Source: Marinobacter sp. C7 (lineage in GTDB: Bacteria > Pseudomonadota > Gammaproteobacteria > Pseudomonadales > Oleiphilaceae). From it: DNA of 64,000 nt. The number at the start of each line of letters is the position of its first letter. The stretch's first letter is position 1. The notes under the pieces are model-generated. The model saw only the letters and a list, made by a program, of their open reading frames with translations, made no database searches and was not told the origin of the DNA. The DNA is taken from positions 806,001 to 870,000 of the forward strand of contig NZ_JAKQZH010000001.1 of the NCBI RefSeq assembly GCF_022343555.1. The letters run 5' to 3'. Shown piece by piece: positions 42,249 through 51,399 of the stretch. A program made the translations under genes and the position numbers.

Positions 42249-43922
42249 CTAATCACCACTCAGTATCCATCGCGCGGCCTTCTCTGCAATCATCAGGGTA
42301 GGGGAGTTGGTATTGCCGCTGGTGATCGTGGGCATGACCCCGGCGTCGACCACCCGAAGGCCGGCAACACCCCGTACCCTCAGGTGGGGGTCCACCACGG
42401 CCAGGTCGTCATCAGGTCGGCCCATGCGAGTGGTGCCCACCGGATGGAAAATGGTGGTGCCTATATCCCCGGCCAGTTTGGTCAGTTCCTCGTCGGTCTG
42501 GTACTGCATGCCGGGTTTGTATTCCTCCGGCTGGTACCTGGCGAAGGCCGGCTGCTCCGCAATACGCCGAGTGACTCTCAGGGAATCTGCGGCCACTTTC
42601 CGGTCCTCCGCCGTGCTCAGATAATTGGGGGCGATGGCCGGGGCCTGTCTGGGATCCCTGCTACGAATACGCACGGTGCCGCGACTGGTCGGATTGAGAT
42701 TGCACACGCTGGCGGTGATGGCCGGGAAATCGTGCAGCGGCTGACCAAACGCATCCAGACTCAAGGGCTGCACGTGGTACTCGATGTTGGCGTACTCGTA
42801 CTCCTCGGAGCTGCGGGTAAACAGACACAGCTGTGACGGCGCCATACTCATGGGGCCGGAACGGGAAATCAGGTATTCGAGGCCGATGCGCGCCTTACCG
42901 ACGAGCGAGTTGGCCATGGTGTTCAGGGTGTTGGCCCCTTTCACCTTGTAAACCGACCGGATCTGCAGGTGATCCTGAAGGTTCTCCCCGACCCCGGGCA
43001 GATCGTGAACGACCGGAATGCCGTGCTCTCTGAGCAGCTCCGCGGGGCCGATTCCGGACAGCTGTAGCAGCTGGGGCGAGCCGATGGCGCCGGCCGAGAG
43101 AATCACTTCCCGCTCTGCAAGGGCGAGCACTTCTCCCTCGCCTGGGCGCTCGACGCGAACGCCGGTGCAGCGGGGTTGGGAATCGGTGGTCCCGGTTTCC
43201 AGGCCCAGTACATGGGTCGAGTGCCAGAGCGTCAGGTTGGGGCGCTTCTCTGCGGATTTCAGGAACGCCTTGGAGGTGTTCCAGCGCCAACCCGAGCGCT
43301 GGTTCACCTCGAAGTAATCGACACCCTCGTTGTCGCCCCGGTTGAAATCCCGGGTTCTCGGAATGCCGGCCTCGACGCAGGCTGTGGCGAAGTCCTCCAG
43401 AACCTTCCACTTCAGGCGCTGGTGTTCCACCCGCCATTCGCCACCGCTGCCGTGGTACTTGCGGTGTTCCTCGTCGGCATCGCCTCCCTCATCCAGCCGG
43501 TAATGGTCTTCATGGCGCATGAAATCGGGCAGGCAGTTGTCCCAGCGCCAGGCGTCTTCCCCGGTGATTTCCGCCCACTGATCGTAGTCCCGGGCCTGGC
43601 CCCGGATGTAGAGCATGCCGTTGATGCTCGAACAGCCGCCCAGGGTTTTGCCGCGGGGGTAGATCAGGGACCGTCCGTTCAGGCCGGGATCCGGTTCCGT
43701 GCGGAAGCGCCAGTCCGTGCGCGGGTTGTCGATGCAATACAGGTAGCCTACCGGGATATGGATCCAGTGGTAGTTATCGCGACCACCCGCCTCAATCAGC
43801 AACACCCGGTTGCCCGGGTCAGCGCTCAGGCGGTTGGCCAACAGGCAGCCGGCGGTGCCGGCGCCCACGATGATGTAGTCGAAACTGTGCGCGTGTCCTT
43901 GTGACTTGTTCTTGTCGGACAT
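42249..43922 (-). CDS. GMC-family FAD alcohol/choline dehydrogenase
   Basis: A 557-residue flavoprotein of the glucose-methanol-choline family. It has the FAD-binding IIVGAGTAGCLLANRLS (17-33), the second GMC signature GKTLGGCSSINGMLYIRG, LSAGAIGSPQLLQLSGIGP, and active-site His493 in FHPVGTTRMG followed by a late Asn in SGNTNSPTLM. It resembles both BetA (choline) and AlkJ (medium-chain alcohols). Pairing with mmsA rather than betaine aldehyde dehydrogenase favours an alcohol substrate, by inference. GGGAGAACGCC precedes ATG 43922; the longer frame to 44243 runs inside mmsA. Likely operon mmsA-GMC (37-base gap). Confidence 0.9.
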   Translation of the reverse strand: MSDKNKSQGHAHSFDYIIVGAGTAGCLLANRLSADPGNRVLLIEAGGRDNYHWIHIPVGYLYCIDNPRTDWRFRTEPDPGLNGRSLIYPRGKTLGGCSSINGMLYIRGQARDYDQWAEITGEDAWRWDNCLPDFMRHEDHYRLDEGGDADEEHRKYHGSGGEWRVEHQRLKWKVLEDFATACVEAGIPRTRDFNRGDNEGVDYFEVNQRSGWRWNTSKAFLKSAEKRPNLTLWHSTHVLGLETGTTDSQPRCTGVRVERPGEGEVLALAEREVILSAGAIGSPQLLQLSGIGPAELLREHGIPVVHDLPGVGENLQDHLQIRSVYKVKGANTLNTMANSLVGKARIGLEYLISRSGPMSMAPSQLCLFTRSSEEYEYANIEYHVQPLSLDAFGQPLHDFPAITASVCNLNPTSRGTVRIRSRDPRQAPAIAPNYLSTAEDRKVAADSLRVTRRIAEQPAFARYQPEEYKPGMQYQTDEELTKLAGDIGTTIFHPVGTTRMGRPDDDLAVVDPHLRVRGVAGLRVVDAGVMPTITSGNTNSPTLMIAEKAARWILSGD

Positions 43923-43959
43923 GGCGTTCTCCCGCTCTGTATTGTTCTGACCGTGCTGG

Positions 43960-45471
43960 TTACTTGGCTGTCGGCATGACAAACTCGGCACCATGCTCGA
44001 TGGATTCGGACCAGCGCTGCATGATGGACTTCTGGCGGGTATAGAACTTGACGCCTTCCTCGCCGTAGGCGTGGGTGTCGCCGAACAGGGAGCGTTTCCA
44101 GCCACCGAAGCCGTGCCATGCCATGGGTACCGGAATGGGGACGTTGATGCCCACCATGCCCACCTGGATGCGGCGGCCGAACTCCCGGGCCACGTGACCA
44201 CTCTCGGTGAAGCAGCTGACGCCGTTACCGAATTCATGGTCATTGATCAGCTGGATGGCGGTGCCGATGTCCGGGACCCGGACGCAGACCAGGACCGGGC
44301 CAAAGATCTCTTCACGGTAGATGGTCATTTCGGGCGTGACATGGTCGAACAGGGTGCCGCCCATCCAGAAACCGTTTTCGCAGCCTTTGCCAGTGGTGGA
44401 GGCATCGAATTCGCGGCCATCGACCACCAGCTCAGCTCCTTCCGTCACGCCTTTCTCAATGTAGCCGGTGATGCGCTGATGTGCCGCCGCAGTGACGATG
44501 GGGCCCATTTCGGCATCCAGTTCCTCGCCGTTCTTGACCTTCAGGGTCCTGGCCCGTTCGGCCAGCTTCGGCACAATCTTGTCCGCTACGTCGCCAACAA
44601 GTACGGCGACACTGATGGCCATGCAGCGTTCACCGGCACTGCCATAGGCGGCACCGATCAAGGCATCGACTGCCTTGTCGAGATCGGCATCGGGCATCAC
44701 CACCATGTGGTTCTTGGCGCCACCGAGGGCCTGGATGCGTTTTCCATGCCTGGCGCCTTTTTCATACAGGAGGTTGGCAATCGGGGTGGAGCCCACGAAG
44801 CTCAGGGCCTGCACATCGGGATGCTCGATCAGGGCTTCCACTGCATCCTTGTCACCCTGCACCACATTGAAAACACCGTCCGGCAGGCCCGCCTGCCTGA
44901 GCAGGTCGGCAATCATCAGCGAGGCGCTCGGATCCAGCGGGCTGGGCTTGAGGACGAAGGTGTTTCCGGCGGCAATGGCGACCGGAAACATCCACATGGG
45001 CACCATCGCCGGAAAGTTGAACGGGGTAACTCCGGCCACCACGCCCAGCGGTTGCCGGGTGGTCCAGTTGTCGATCCCGGTACTGACCTGCTCGGTGTAG
45101 TCGCCTTTCAGCAGCTGGGGAATGCCGCAGGCAAATTCGACGATATCGATACCCCGGCTCACTTCCCCCTGAGCGTCAGTAAAGACCTTGCCGTGCTCGG
45201 CGGTAATGGCGCGGGCCAGGTCGTCCTTGTGCCGGTTCAGCAACTCCAGGAACTTGAACATCACCCGGGCACGGCGGATGGGAGGGGTGTCCGCCCAGGC
45301 CGGGAAAGCTGCATTGGCGGCAGCAACGGCGGCATCCACGTCCGCGCGGTTGGCGAGGGCAACCTGGCCGGTCACCTGGCCGGTGGCCGGATTGAATACG
45401 TCCTGCGCCTGACCTGAAGTGCCGGATGATATTTCGCCATTGATATAATGCTGGATGGTGGCGTTGGTCAT
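43960..45471 (-). CDS. mmsA: CoA-acylating methylmalonate-semialdehyde dehydrogenase
   Basis: Converts methylmalonate or malonate semialdehyde plus CoA and NAD to propionyl- or acetyl-CoA, in valine, beta-alanine or inositol breakdown. Of 503 residues, [21 protein letters not shown] and the catalytic Cys283 in [10 protein letters not shown] are present. In the position of the usual general-base Glu it has LGGAKNH, the MmsA-type substitution that allows CoA transfer. AAGGGGCATCCC precedes ATG 45471. First gene of a probable operon with the GMC dehydrogenase, divergent from a LysR regulator. Confidence 0.93.
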   Translation of the reverse strand: MTNATIQHYINGEISSGTSGQAQDVFNPATGQVTGQVALANRADVDAAVAAANAAFPAWADTPPIRRARVMFKFLELLNRHKDDLARAITAEHGKVFTDAQGEVSRGIDIVEFACGIPQLLKGDYTEQVSTGIDNWTTRQPLGVVAGVTPFNFPAMVPMWMFPVAIAAGNTFVLKPSPLDPSASLMIADLLRQAGLPDGVFNVVQGDKDAVEALIEHPDVQALSFVGSTPIANLLYEKGARHGKRIQALGGAKNHMVVMPDADLDKAVDALIGAAYGSAGERCMAISVAVLVGDVADKIVPKLAERARTLKVKNGEELDAEMGPIVTAAAHQRITGYIEKGVTEGAELVVDGREFDASTTGKGCENGFWMGGTLFDHVTPEMTIYREEIFGPVLVCVRVPDIGTAIQLINDHEFGNGVSCFTESGHVAREFGRRIQVGMVGINVPIPVPMAWHGFGGWKRSLFGDTHAYGEEGVKFYTRQKSIMQRWSESIEHGAEFVMPTAK

Positions 45472-45616
45472 GGGATGCCCCTTGGTTGATCCGTTGAGTC
45501 GCTGAAAACTGCCAGATTTTAAGGTCTGGTAGGTACCTGTCTGGTGCTTGGTTGATATTTGATCATTCAGGTTAGGGGGGAATGAGCGGTGAAGCAATTG
45601 AGATTTTCAAAACCTG

Positions 45617-45637
45617 GATATAAAGTTTGCTTATATC
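45617..45637. promoter_or_regulatory. LysR-type operator candidate
   Basis: ATATAA-AGTTTGC-TTATAT at 45618-45636, flanked by G/C, gives a dyad with the T-N11-A layout of LysR boxes. It sits 25 bases before the LysR start and about 150 bases upstream of mmsA, the usual autoregulated divergent arrangement. Binding is inferred. Confidence 0.5.
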
Positions 45638-45661
45638 ACCTGGAAGGGACGAGGTACCCCC

Positions 45662-46573
45662 ATGCACCTTTTGCAGAGTCTCCGGGCTTTCGTGACTGTC
45701 GCCCGGGAGGGCAGTGTTTCCCGAGCGGCGGACCGTCTGCACCTGACCCAGCCGGCTGTGAGCCTCAAGCTCAAACAGTTACAGGACGAACTCGATCTGA
45801 AGCTGTTCCTTCGCAAGCCCCAGGGATTGGTGCTGACACCGGATGGTCAGGCGCTGTTGCCATCGGCCGAGAAAGCCCTGGCAGCCATGGCGGCGTTCGA
45901 GCAGAACGCCCACGCCCTGCACAGCACACTCAGGGGGCGTTTGAAGATCGGTACTATCGTGGATCCGGAATTCATTCGGCTCGGGGCGTTCCTGCATCGG
46001 CTGGTTGAGCGGGCGCCGCAGCTGGAGACGGAGCTGAGGCAGGGAATGAGTGGCAGTGTGCTGGAGCAGGTCCGCGACGGCCGGCTGGATGTGGGGTTCT
46101 TTCTCGCTCCGCCGGGTGTCGGTCCCGGGGCGGCGGTTGCGGAGGTTGCCCACCGGGAGCTGGCCCAGTTCCAGTATTACGTGGTGGCTCCCTCAGGCTG
46201 GAGCAATCGTGTGGCGTCCCCCCGTTGGCCGGATTTGGCGGCCATGCCCTGGATCGTCACGCCGGAGGACTCGGTCCACTACCGGTTGCTTCGGGATACC
46301 CTCGACCCGCTCGGGCTGGCCCCCCACGGTGTGGCGCAAGTTGATCAGGAAGCTTGCATGCTGGACCTGGTGCGGGCCGGTGTCGGCCTGAGTCTGGCCC
46401 GGGATGCCCTGGCCATGGCCGAGCGCCAGGAACGCGGTCTGGTGATTGTGGAGGGCGTGCAGCTGCCCTGCGCCCTGAGTTTTATCTGGCGCAAGGACCG
46501 CGAGGGTGAGCCGCTGATTGCCGAAGCGCTTGAAGCGCTGGCCAGTGTCTGGGGCCTGCCTTCGGCAGTCTAG
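45662..46573 (+). CDS. LysR-family transcriptional regulator
   Basis: A 303-residue LysR regulator: N-terminal winged helix-turn-helix (1-60; VTVAREGSVSRAADRLHLTQPAVSLKLKQLQDEL) and a periplasmic-binding-protein-like effector domain (90-300) containing RLKIGTIVDPEFIRLG and a Cys at SFI-adjacent ACMLDLVRAGVGLS. It is divergent from mmsA, with a dyad in the 190-base gap, so it probably controls mmsA-GMC in response to a pathway intermediate. GAGGTACCCCC precedes ATG 45662. Confidence 0.92.
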   Translation: MHLLQSLRAFVTVAREGSVSRAADRLHLTQPAVSLKLKQLQDELDLKLFLRKPQGLVLTPDGQALLPSAEKALAAMAAFEQNAHALHSTLRGRLKIGTIVDPEFIRLGAFLHRLVERAPQLETELRQGMSGSVLEQVRDGRLDVGFFLAPPGVGPGAAVAEVAHRELAQFQYYVVAPSGWSNRVASPRWPDLAAMPWIVTPEDSVHYRLLRDTLDPLGLAPHGVAQVDQEACMLDLVRAGVGLSLARDALAMAERQERGLVIVEGVQLPCALSFIWRKDREGEPLIAEALEALASVWGLPSAV

Positions 46574-47355
46574 CCGAGGGTGGCGTCCAGAAACATCATC
46601 ACCACGAATCCGGCCAGCAGACAGAACGTGGACATGATTTTCCACTGACGGTGGTGGGTTTCCGGAATGATCTCGTTGCTGATGATGAACAACATGGCGC
46701 CAGCCGCGAACCCCAGAGTCCAGGGCATAATGGGCTCGGCCAACCAGACCAGAGTGGCCCCGAACAGCCCGCCGATGGGTTCGGCCAGGCCGGTCATCAG
46801 GGCAATCCCGAAGGCCTTGAGCCGGGAGTAATCAATGGCGAGCAGCGAAAAGGCCACTGCCAGCCCTTCCGGAATGTTCTGCATGCCGATACCGGTGGCC
46901 AGGACATAACCATTGCGGACATCTCCACCCGCGAAACCGACGCCCACGGCCATGCCCTCGGGAAAGTTGTGCAGGGTAATGGCGATGATGAACAGCCAGA
47001 TGCCCCGGATGTAGGTCGCGTCCGAGCCTTCCCGCCCCAGCTCAAAGTGCTGGTGGGGCAGTGTCTGATGGACGTAGAAAAGGGCGCCGGCTCCGCAGAG
47101 CACGCCAAAGATGACGATAAGTGCTGCCAGCCAGTCCTGGCCTGTGATCGCCTCACCGTACTCCAGTCCCGGAAGGAGCAGGGAGAAGAAAGAGGCGGCG
47201 AGCATCACGCCGGCCGCCGCGGCAAGCATCCCGTCCTGGAGTTTATGGGTGATGGTCCTGATGAGGAAGATCGCCAGGGCACCCACCCCTGTGGCCAGCC
47301 CGGCAAACAGGCTGGCAAAGGTTCCGAGCCAGACAATACTGAAGTCAGCAGACAT
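46570..47355 (-). CDS. ZIP-family metal transporter
   Basis: A 262-residue inner-membrane divalent metal importer of the ZIP family (ZupT/GufA-like) with eight predicted helices. The metal-site helix TM4 reads ITLHNFPEGMAVGVGFAGGD, and TM5 has GIGMQNIPEGLAVAFSLL; the paired HNxPEG/QNxPEG motifs form the binuclear site. Probable cargo is Zn2+ or a similar ion. AGAGGAGCCCGA precedes ATG 47355; the frame runs to 47463 over the intergenic gap. Its stop overlaps the LysR stop by four bases (convergent). Confidence 0.92.
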   Translation of the reverse strand: MSADFSIVWLGTFASLFAGLATGVGALAIFLIRTITHKLQDGMLAAAAGVMLAASFFSLLLPGLEYGEAITGQDWLAALIVIFGVLCGAGALFYVHQTLPHQHFELGREGSDATYIRGIWLFIIAITLHNFPEGMAVGVGFAGGDVRNGYVLATGIGMQNIPEGLAVAFSLLAIDYSRLKAFGIALMTGLAEPIGGLFGATLVWLAEPIMPWTLGFAAGAMLFIISNEIIPETHHRQWKIMSTFCLLAGFVVMMFLDATLG

Positions 47356-47482
47356 TCGGGCTCCTCTGTGCTGTCGGATTGAGTATGGTACTCCGGAGCT
47401 CTTGGCGAATGGTCGTATGGCACAGATCGGTTCGCCTGAGTCATAACCACCATGACAGAACAATCAGAACAGGGGAAATGCC

Positions 47483-48370
47483 ATGGGGTTTGCAGAGCTG
47501 TTTGAATACCGCCAGGTCAATGCCGGAGACGTAACAATCAATGTCGCCCATGCCGGTTCGGGCCGCCCCCTCCTGCTGCTTCACGGTTACCCTCAAACCC
47601 ACCGTATGTGGCACAAGGTCGCGCCGGCACTTGCAGCCGATTTTCACGTGATCTGTCCTGACCTCAGAGGGTACGGGGACAGTGACAAACCGGATTCCGA
47701 CTCAGAACACCTCACCTACAGCAAGCGACAAATGGCCGCCGACATGGTGGCAATCATGCGGACACTCGGGTACGAGCGTTTCGGTGTGGCAGGCCACGAT
47801 CGGGGTGCCAGGGTTGCCCATCGCCTCTGCCTGGATTTTCCGGATGCGATCGATCGGGCCTGCGTCATGGATATCGCGCCCACCCTGCACATGTTCGAGC
47901 ACACCGATCAGGACTTTGCGACCGGCTATTATCACTGGTTCTTCCTGATCCAGCCGGACGGCTTGCCGGAGCACATGATCGGCCTTGATCCGGACTACTA
48001 CCTGCGTGAAAAGCTCAGGCGGTGGTCGGCACCCGGCGCGCAGTTCGATCCCCGGGCGGTCGCGGACTATGTTCGCTGCTTTTCCCGGCCCGAGGCGATT
48101 CATGCCAGTTGTGAGGATTACCGGGCCGCCGCGAGCATTGACCTGGTTCACGACCGGGACGACAGACACGCCGGCCGAAGAGTGTCCTGTCCGCTGTTGG
48201 TACTTTGGGGGAGCAAAGGCTTTGTGAACCGAACCTACGACGTATTGTCCGTGTGGCGCCGGTATGGTTCGAAGGTGGAAGGGAAGGCTCTTGAATGCGG
48301 CCATTTCCTGCCTGAAGAGGCGCCGGAGTGCGTCGTTGACAAACTCCGGCGGTTTTTCAGGTCTGGCTGA
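47483..48370 (+). CDS. Fluoroacetate/haloacetate dehalogenase-like alpha/beta hydrolase
   Basis: A 295-residue alpha/beta hydrolase. It matches the fluoroacetate dehalogenase active site closely: nucleophile Asp106, carboxylate-binding Arg107 and Arg110 in GHDRGARVAHR, halide-pocket His151-Trp152 in YYHWFFL, Tyr213, acid Asp130 and base His274. Nearly all lie at a constant offset of four from the numbering I recall for the Rhodopseudomonas enzyme. This implies hydrolysis of 2-haloacetates to glycolate. Substrate range, especially C-F cleavage, cannot be read from sequence. AGGGGAAATGCC precedes the ATG. Divergent from the ZIP gene. Confidence 0.87.
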   Translation: MGFAELFEYRQVNAGDVTINVAHAGSGRPLLLLHGYPQTHRMWHKVAPALAADFHVICPDLRGYGDSDKPDSDSEHLTYSKRQMAADMVAIMRTLGYERFGVAGHDRGARVAHRLCLDFPDAIDRACVMDIAPTLHMFEHTDQDFATGYYHWFFLIQPDGLPEHMIGLDPDYYLREKLRRWSAPGAQFDPRAVADYVRCFSRPEAIHASCEDYRAAASIDLVHDRDDRHAGRRVSCPLLVLWGSKGFVNRTYDVLSVWRRYGSKVEGKALECGHFLPEEAPECVVDKLRRFFRSG

Positions 48371-48377
48371 CTCCGGT

Positions 48378-49478
48378 TCAGGCGGCGTTTTTCTCGCGCC
48401 AGGCCAGCTCGTTGGTGATGGTAGCTTTGGGCTGCAGCATGGCGAAGTCCAGATCCCCAATTTCCTTGCCATCCTTTAGCCGCTGTACAAAATCCGGATT
48501 CGCGAGCGCCTTCTTTCCGACGGCCAGCAGCGCGCCCGGGAACTGATTGGCCATATCCTGGTAGTTGGTCTCATCGATGCCGCCGTTGATGATCAGTTCT
48601 ACGCCTTCAACCGAGGCCGCCACACTGGCCAGGCTTTGATCGCCCTCGACAAAGTGCTTCCGATTGACCTCACCGTCAGTGGTGTGCACGAAATCCGCAC
48701 CGGCATCCCGCACCGCTTCGACAACTGTTCTGAAACCAGATTCGCCCTCGGGTAACTGATAGTCAGGATCGGTCACGGTTGCCTGTGACAAACGGATGCC
48801 CACCGGATAGCGGTTACCGACGGCTTTCCGGACGGCACGGACCACCTCCAGCACCAGACGCAGACGGTTGTCCAGTGAGCCGCCGTAGCCGTCTTCCCGT
48901 TTGTTGAAGTGTGTGCTCAGGAACTGATTGAGCAGGTAACCGTTGGCACCGTGGATTTCGATGCCATCGAAGCCCGCAGCTTTAGCGTTCGCAGCGGCAC
49001 GGGCGAAGCCATCAACCGCCGCTCGGATATCTGTTTCAGTCATGGCAGAAGGGGTCTGCCAGGTTTGCTGGTCGCCATACAGGCCAAGGGGGGCGCCTTT
49101 CGGGGTTACCTCACTCGGACCGAGCGGCTGGTGGGTGTACCGGTTGGCCTGGAACTGGGCGCCGGCGTGCATCAGTTGGACAAAGATCTTGCTGCCGCCG
49201 GCATGTACACGGTCAATGATGGTCTTCCAGCCCGCGACATGGGTGTCGTTGATGATACCCGGCTGATTCGCATAGCCCTGGCTCGCCTTGTCGTCGGTGT
49301 AAGTGCCCTCGGTGATCACCAGGCCAAAGCCGCCTTTGGCATACCCTTCGTAGTGATCAGCCATCAGGGCGTTCGGCGTGCCATCGGCCTCGGCGCTGGT
49401 GCGCGTCATGGGAGCCAGGGCAAACCGGTTTGGTACCTCGATGGAACTGAATGTGCCAGATTGCATTACGTCGCTCAT
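48378..49478 (-). CDS. Old yellow enzyme-family NADH:flavin oxidoreductase
   Basis: A 366-residue FMN-dependent ene-reductase. The barrel start NRFALAPMTRTSAE, the substrate-binding His176/Asn179 pair with Tyr181 in EIHGANGYLLNQFLSTHFNKREDGYGGS, and FMN-phosphate strands near NGGIDET and GKKALANPDFV are visible. Enzymes of this family reduce activated C=C bonds and nitro compounds with NAD(P)H. GAGGGTATCT precedes ATG 49478. The ATG at 49466 and the longer frame to 49511 are alternatives. Monocistronic, convergent with the dehalogenase-like gene (seven-base gap). Confidence 0.92.
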   Translation of the reverse strand: MSDVMQSGTFSSIEVPNRFALAPMTRTSAEADGTPNALMADHYEGYAKGGFGLVITEGTYTDDKASQGYANQPGIINDTHVAGWKTIIDRVHAGGSKIFVQLMHAGAQFQANRYTHQPLGPSEVTPKGAPLGLYGDQQTWQTPSAMTETDIRAAVDGFARAAANAKAAGFDGIEIHGANGYLLNQFLSTHFNKREDGYGGSLDNRLRLVLEVVRAVRKAVGNRYPVGIRLSQATVTDPDYQLPEGESGFRTVVEAVRDAGADFVHTTDGEVNRKHFVEGDQSLASVAASVEGVELIINGGIDETNYQDMANQFPGALLAVGKKALANPDFVQRLKDGKEIGDLDFAMLQPKATITNELAWREKNAA

Positions 49479-49589
49479 AGATACCCTCGTGTGCCAATGG
49501 ATTGTTGGCACTTAACTATCGTGATGGAGGGCGCTCTCTTAAAGCGAAGAATATCGACTTACCCTGTCAGTATTTTTGAACGATCATTC

Positions 49590-49877
49590 TCAGCCTGAGG
49601 TGGACGTTCTGTCTGAATGTCCCAGGGACCGGTCTGGCGCTATCTCATCCCGAACCAGCTGCTTCAGTTCTTTAATATCGGGAAACCCGCCGTGTTCCTT
49701 CCGGGACCAGATGCGCTTGCCATTTACCCACACTTCGAAGATACCCCCGGTCCCCGGGTGCAGGCTCAACTCGCCGATCTCGTTCTCGAAGGTGGTCAAC
49801 AGCTCCTGGGCCATCCACGCGGAACGAAGAAGCCAGCGACAACCGGTGCAGTAATGGATGTCCACTTTATGGGTCAT
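49590..49877 (-). CDS. SelT/SelW/SelH (Rdx) family protein
   Basis: A 95-residue thioredoxin-like protein with the Rdx-family Cys-X2-Cys near the N-terminus (Cys10, Cys13 in IHYCTGCRWLLRS) and the typical GTGGIFEVWVNGKRIWSRKEHGGFPDIKELKQLVRD region. This is the Cys form of the selenoprotein W family; no in-frame TGA/selenocysteine is involved. A redox role is likely but the partner is unknown. Ribosome site weak. It is upstream of the OYE gene on the same strand with a 111-base gap that shows nothing notable. Confidence 0.88.
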   Translation of the reverse strand: MTHKVDIHYCTGCRWLLRSAWMAQELLTTFENEIGELSLHPGTGGIFEVWVNGKRIWSRKEHGGFPDIKELKQLVRDEIAPDRSLGHSDRTSTSG

Positions 49878-49901
49878 GGTGAGGTTTGAAGCTCCCTGGG
49901 T

Positions 49902-50357
49902 CTAGTTTGTTTCGTATGTCGGGTATACCGATGGCGCTAGGGTCGGCTCACAGCCGATGACGCCCCGGGCCTGTTTGTGGGCGTGCAGGTACCAGCGTTT
50001 TCCGCCGTCGGTAAATGTATCAGTCCTGATCTGGAATGCTGCCGTGCTCACCGTCGCCGGAATCGGGGTGCCGTCCGCATGTCGGTAAACGCAGCTGGTC
50101 TCAAGACGAAAAGCGGTGGCTATGGGAAGCTCTATGAAACCGTCTTCCCGGACTGGGGGGGTGTTGCCGTTGACGCTCACGACTTTCAGGCAAGGGCCAA
50201 AATGGAACTTGTCGAGATCGTCAATGTATTCCTTCAGGCAATGTTGGGCGCTCAGAAGAATGCTGTCCGGAGGAATATCGCCGGTGTTTGCGGATGGCAG
50301 GGACTGACAGCCGCTCAGAATCAGGATTGCCGAGAGGAAAGGCAGTATGCGTGGCAT
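49902..50357 (-). CDS. Hypothetical lipoprotein
   Basis: A 151-residue protein with a lipoprotein signal peptide (lipobox LSGC, Cys17). Three further cysteines (in AQHCLKEY, GPCLKV, TSCVY) could form disulfides in the periplasm. I recognise no family. The centre reads PPVREDGFIELPIATAFRLETS, suggesting a small beta-rich fold. AAGGAGATCTTT is a strong ribosome site. It follows tsdA on the same strand by 47 bases, so it may share the tsd transcript, but nothing ties it functionally to thiosulfate oxidation. Confidence 0.75.
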   Translation of the reverse strand: MPRILPFLSAILILSGCQSLPSANTGDIPPDSILLSAQHCLKEYIDDLDKFHFGPCLKVVSVNGNTPPVREDGFIELPIATAFRLETSCVYRHADGTPIPATVSTAAFQIRTDTFTDGGKRWYLHAHKQARGVIGCEPTLAPSVYPTYETN

Positions 50358-50404
50358 AAAGATCTCCTTGCCTGTGCCTTTCCTCCCGGCGGGCCCGAAG
50401 GACC

Positions 50405-51385
50405 TTATTCGAACGTCCGGGGCCGCAGTGCGTCGGGTTTCAGGAAAGGCTTGTCGCCGGTGTTGTCGTGGTCGCCCAGTAACTTTCCGTTGACTACTGT
50501 TCCATAGTTGGTGTGTTTGTGGAAGTTCAGGAACTTTTCACGGGTCTCTTTGACGTCGCCAGTGTAGCGTGGATCCTGCGGGCGCTCCTGGGAGTTGATG
50601 AAGTTGGCTACCTGCCAGGCTTCTTCGTCCGTCAATGAGCCGGGTTTACCCAGCGGCATGTTGTTCTTGATGAACGATGCTGCAGTAAAAATACGGGTCA
50701 TACCGGCGCCCCAGTTGTAGGAGCCATCACCCCACAGCGGCGGAAACACCACCTGGCCGTCCTTTCTCTGGCCCTGACCGTTGTTGCCATGGCAAACCGC
50801 ACAGTTCTCCATGTAGACGGACTTGCCGCGTTCAAAATCCAGTTCCGGTTTCTCGCGGCCCAGGTGACTGAAACCGCGCCCTGCGATATTTTTCTCGTAC
50901 ATCGGGGCGTCCTTGGCCAGCCACTTGTGGTAGGCCACCATGGCGAGCATGTCATCACTGCCATACTCGGGTGGCTTGCCGTTCATGGAGAACGAGAAGC
51001 AGCCGGCGATGCGCTCTTCCAGTGAGTTTACATGCTGGTTCTTGCCCCGGAAGTCGGGCAGCGTGGTCGCGGCAGGCCATACCGGTGCCGACCAGTTCAT
51101 GCGGCCTTCGCCCATATGACAGGATTTGCAGTTCATATCGTTGAACACATACTTGCCGCGAAGCTGCTGGGTGTTCATGAACATGTCCCGGCCCTTGAGG
51201 ATGACCTTTTTCAGTTCGGGATGAATACTGTCATCGTTCATCAGGTCTTCCACGGTCGGGGCGCTGTGAACGTACCGGCCTTCCTTGAATTCCGGCAGGT
51301 TAACCGGAACCTCGGGCTCGGCGAGGGCCAGCTGGCTGGCAACCATCAGGCCGGCGAGCAGGGAAATCGTATACTTCAGTTTCAT
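50405..51385 (-). CDS. tsdA: Di-haem c-type cytochrome, probable thiosulfate dehydrogenase TsdA
   Basis: A 326-residue periplasmic di-haem cytochrome: signal peptide about 1-22, haem motifs CKSCH (86-90) and CAVCH (195-199). A lone Cys129 lies in SLEERIAGCFSFSMNGKP, 39 residues after the first haem His, where TsdA enzymes carry their unusual cysteine haem ligand. Other TsdA-like parts are FPPLWGDGSYNWGAGM, FIKNNMPLG and QVANFINSQERPQ. It would couple two thiosulfates to tetrathionate, passing electrons to the adjacent di-haem cytochrome. AGGAGG precedes the ATG, 14 bases after the upstream cytochrome gene. Confidence 0.82.
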   Translation of the reverse strand: MKLKYTISLLAGLMVASQLALAEPEVPVNLPEFKEGRYVHSAPTVEDLMNDDSIHPELKKVILKGRDMFMNTQQLRGKYVFNDMNCKSCHMGEGRMNWSAPVWPAATTLPDFRGKNQHVNSLEERIAGCFSFSMNGKPPEYGSDDMLAMVAYHKWLAKDAPMYEKNIAGRGFSHLGREKPELDFERGKSVYMENCAVCHGNNGQGQRKDGQVVFPPLWGDGSYNWGAGMTRIFTAASFIKNNMPLGKPGSLTDEEAWQVANFINSQERPQDPRYTGDVKETREKFLNFHKHTNYGTVVNGKLLGDHDNTGDKPFLKPDALRPRTFE

Positions 51386-51399
51386 GGCTCTGCCTCCTG

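Noticed and set aside
43923..44243. 107-residue N-terminal extension of the GMC dehydrogenase
   Set aside because: Runs inside mmsA in another frame; a ribosome site and the FAD motif place the start at 43922.
43993..45417. 474-codon plus-strand frame inside mmsA
   Set aside because: Antisense of a clear aldehyde dehydrogenase; His/Gly-rich low-information translation.
49590..49877. Selenocysteine in the SelW-like protein
   Set aside because: The motif uses two cysteine codons (CTGC), with no in-frame TGA and no SECIS-like hairpin.
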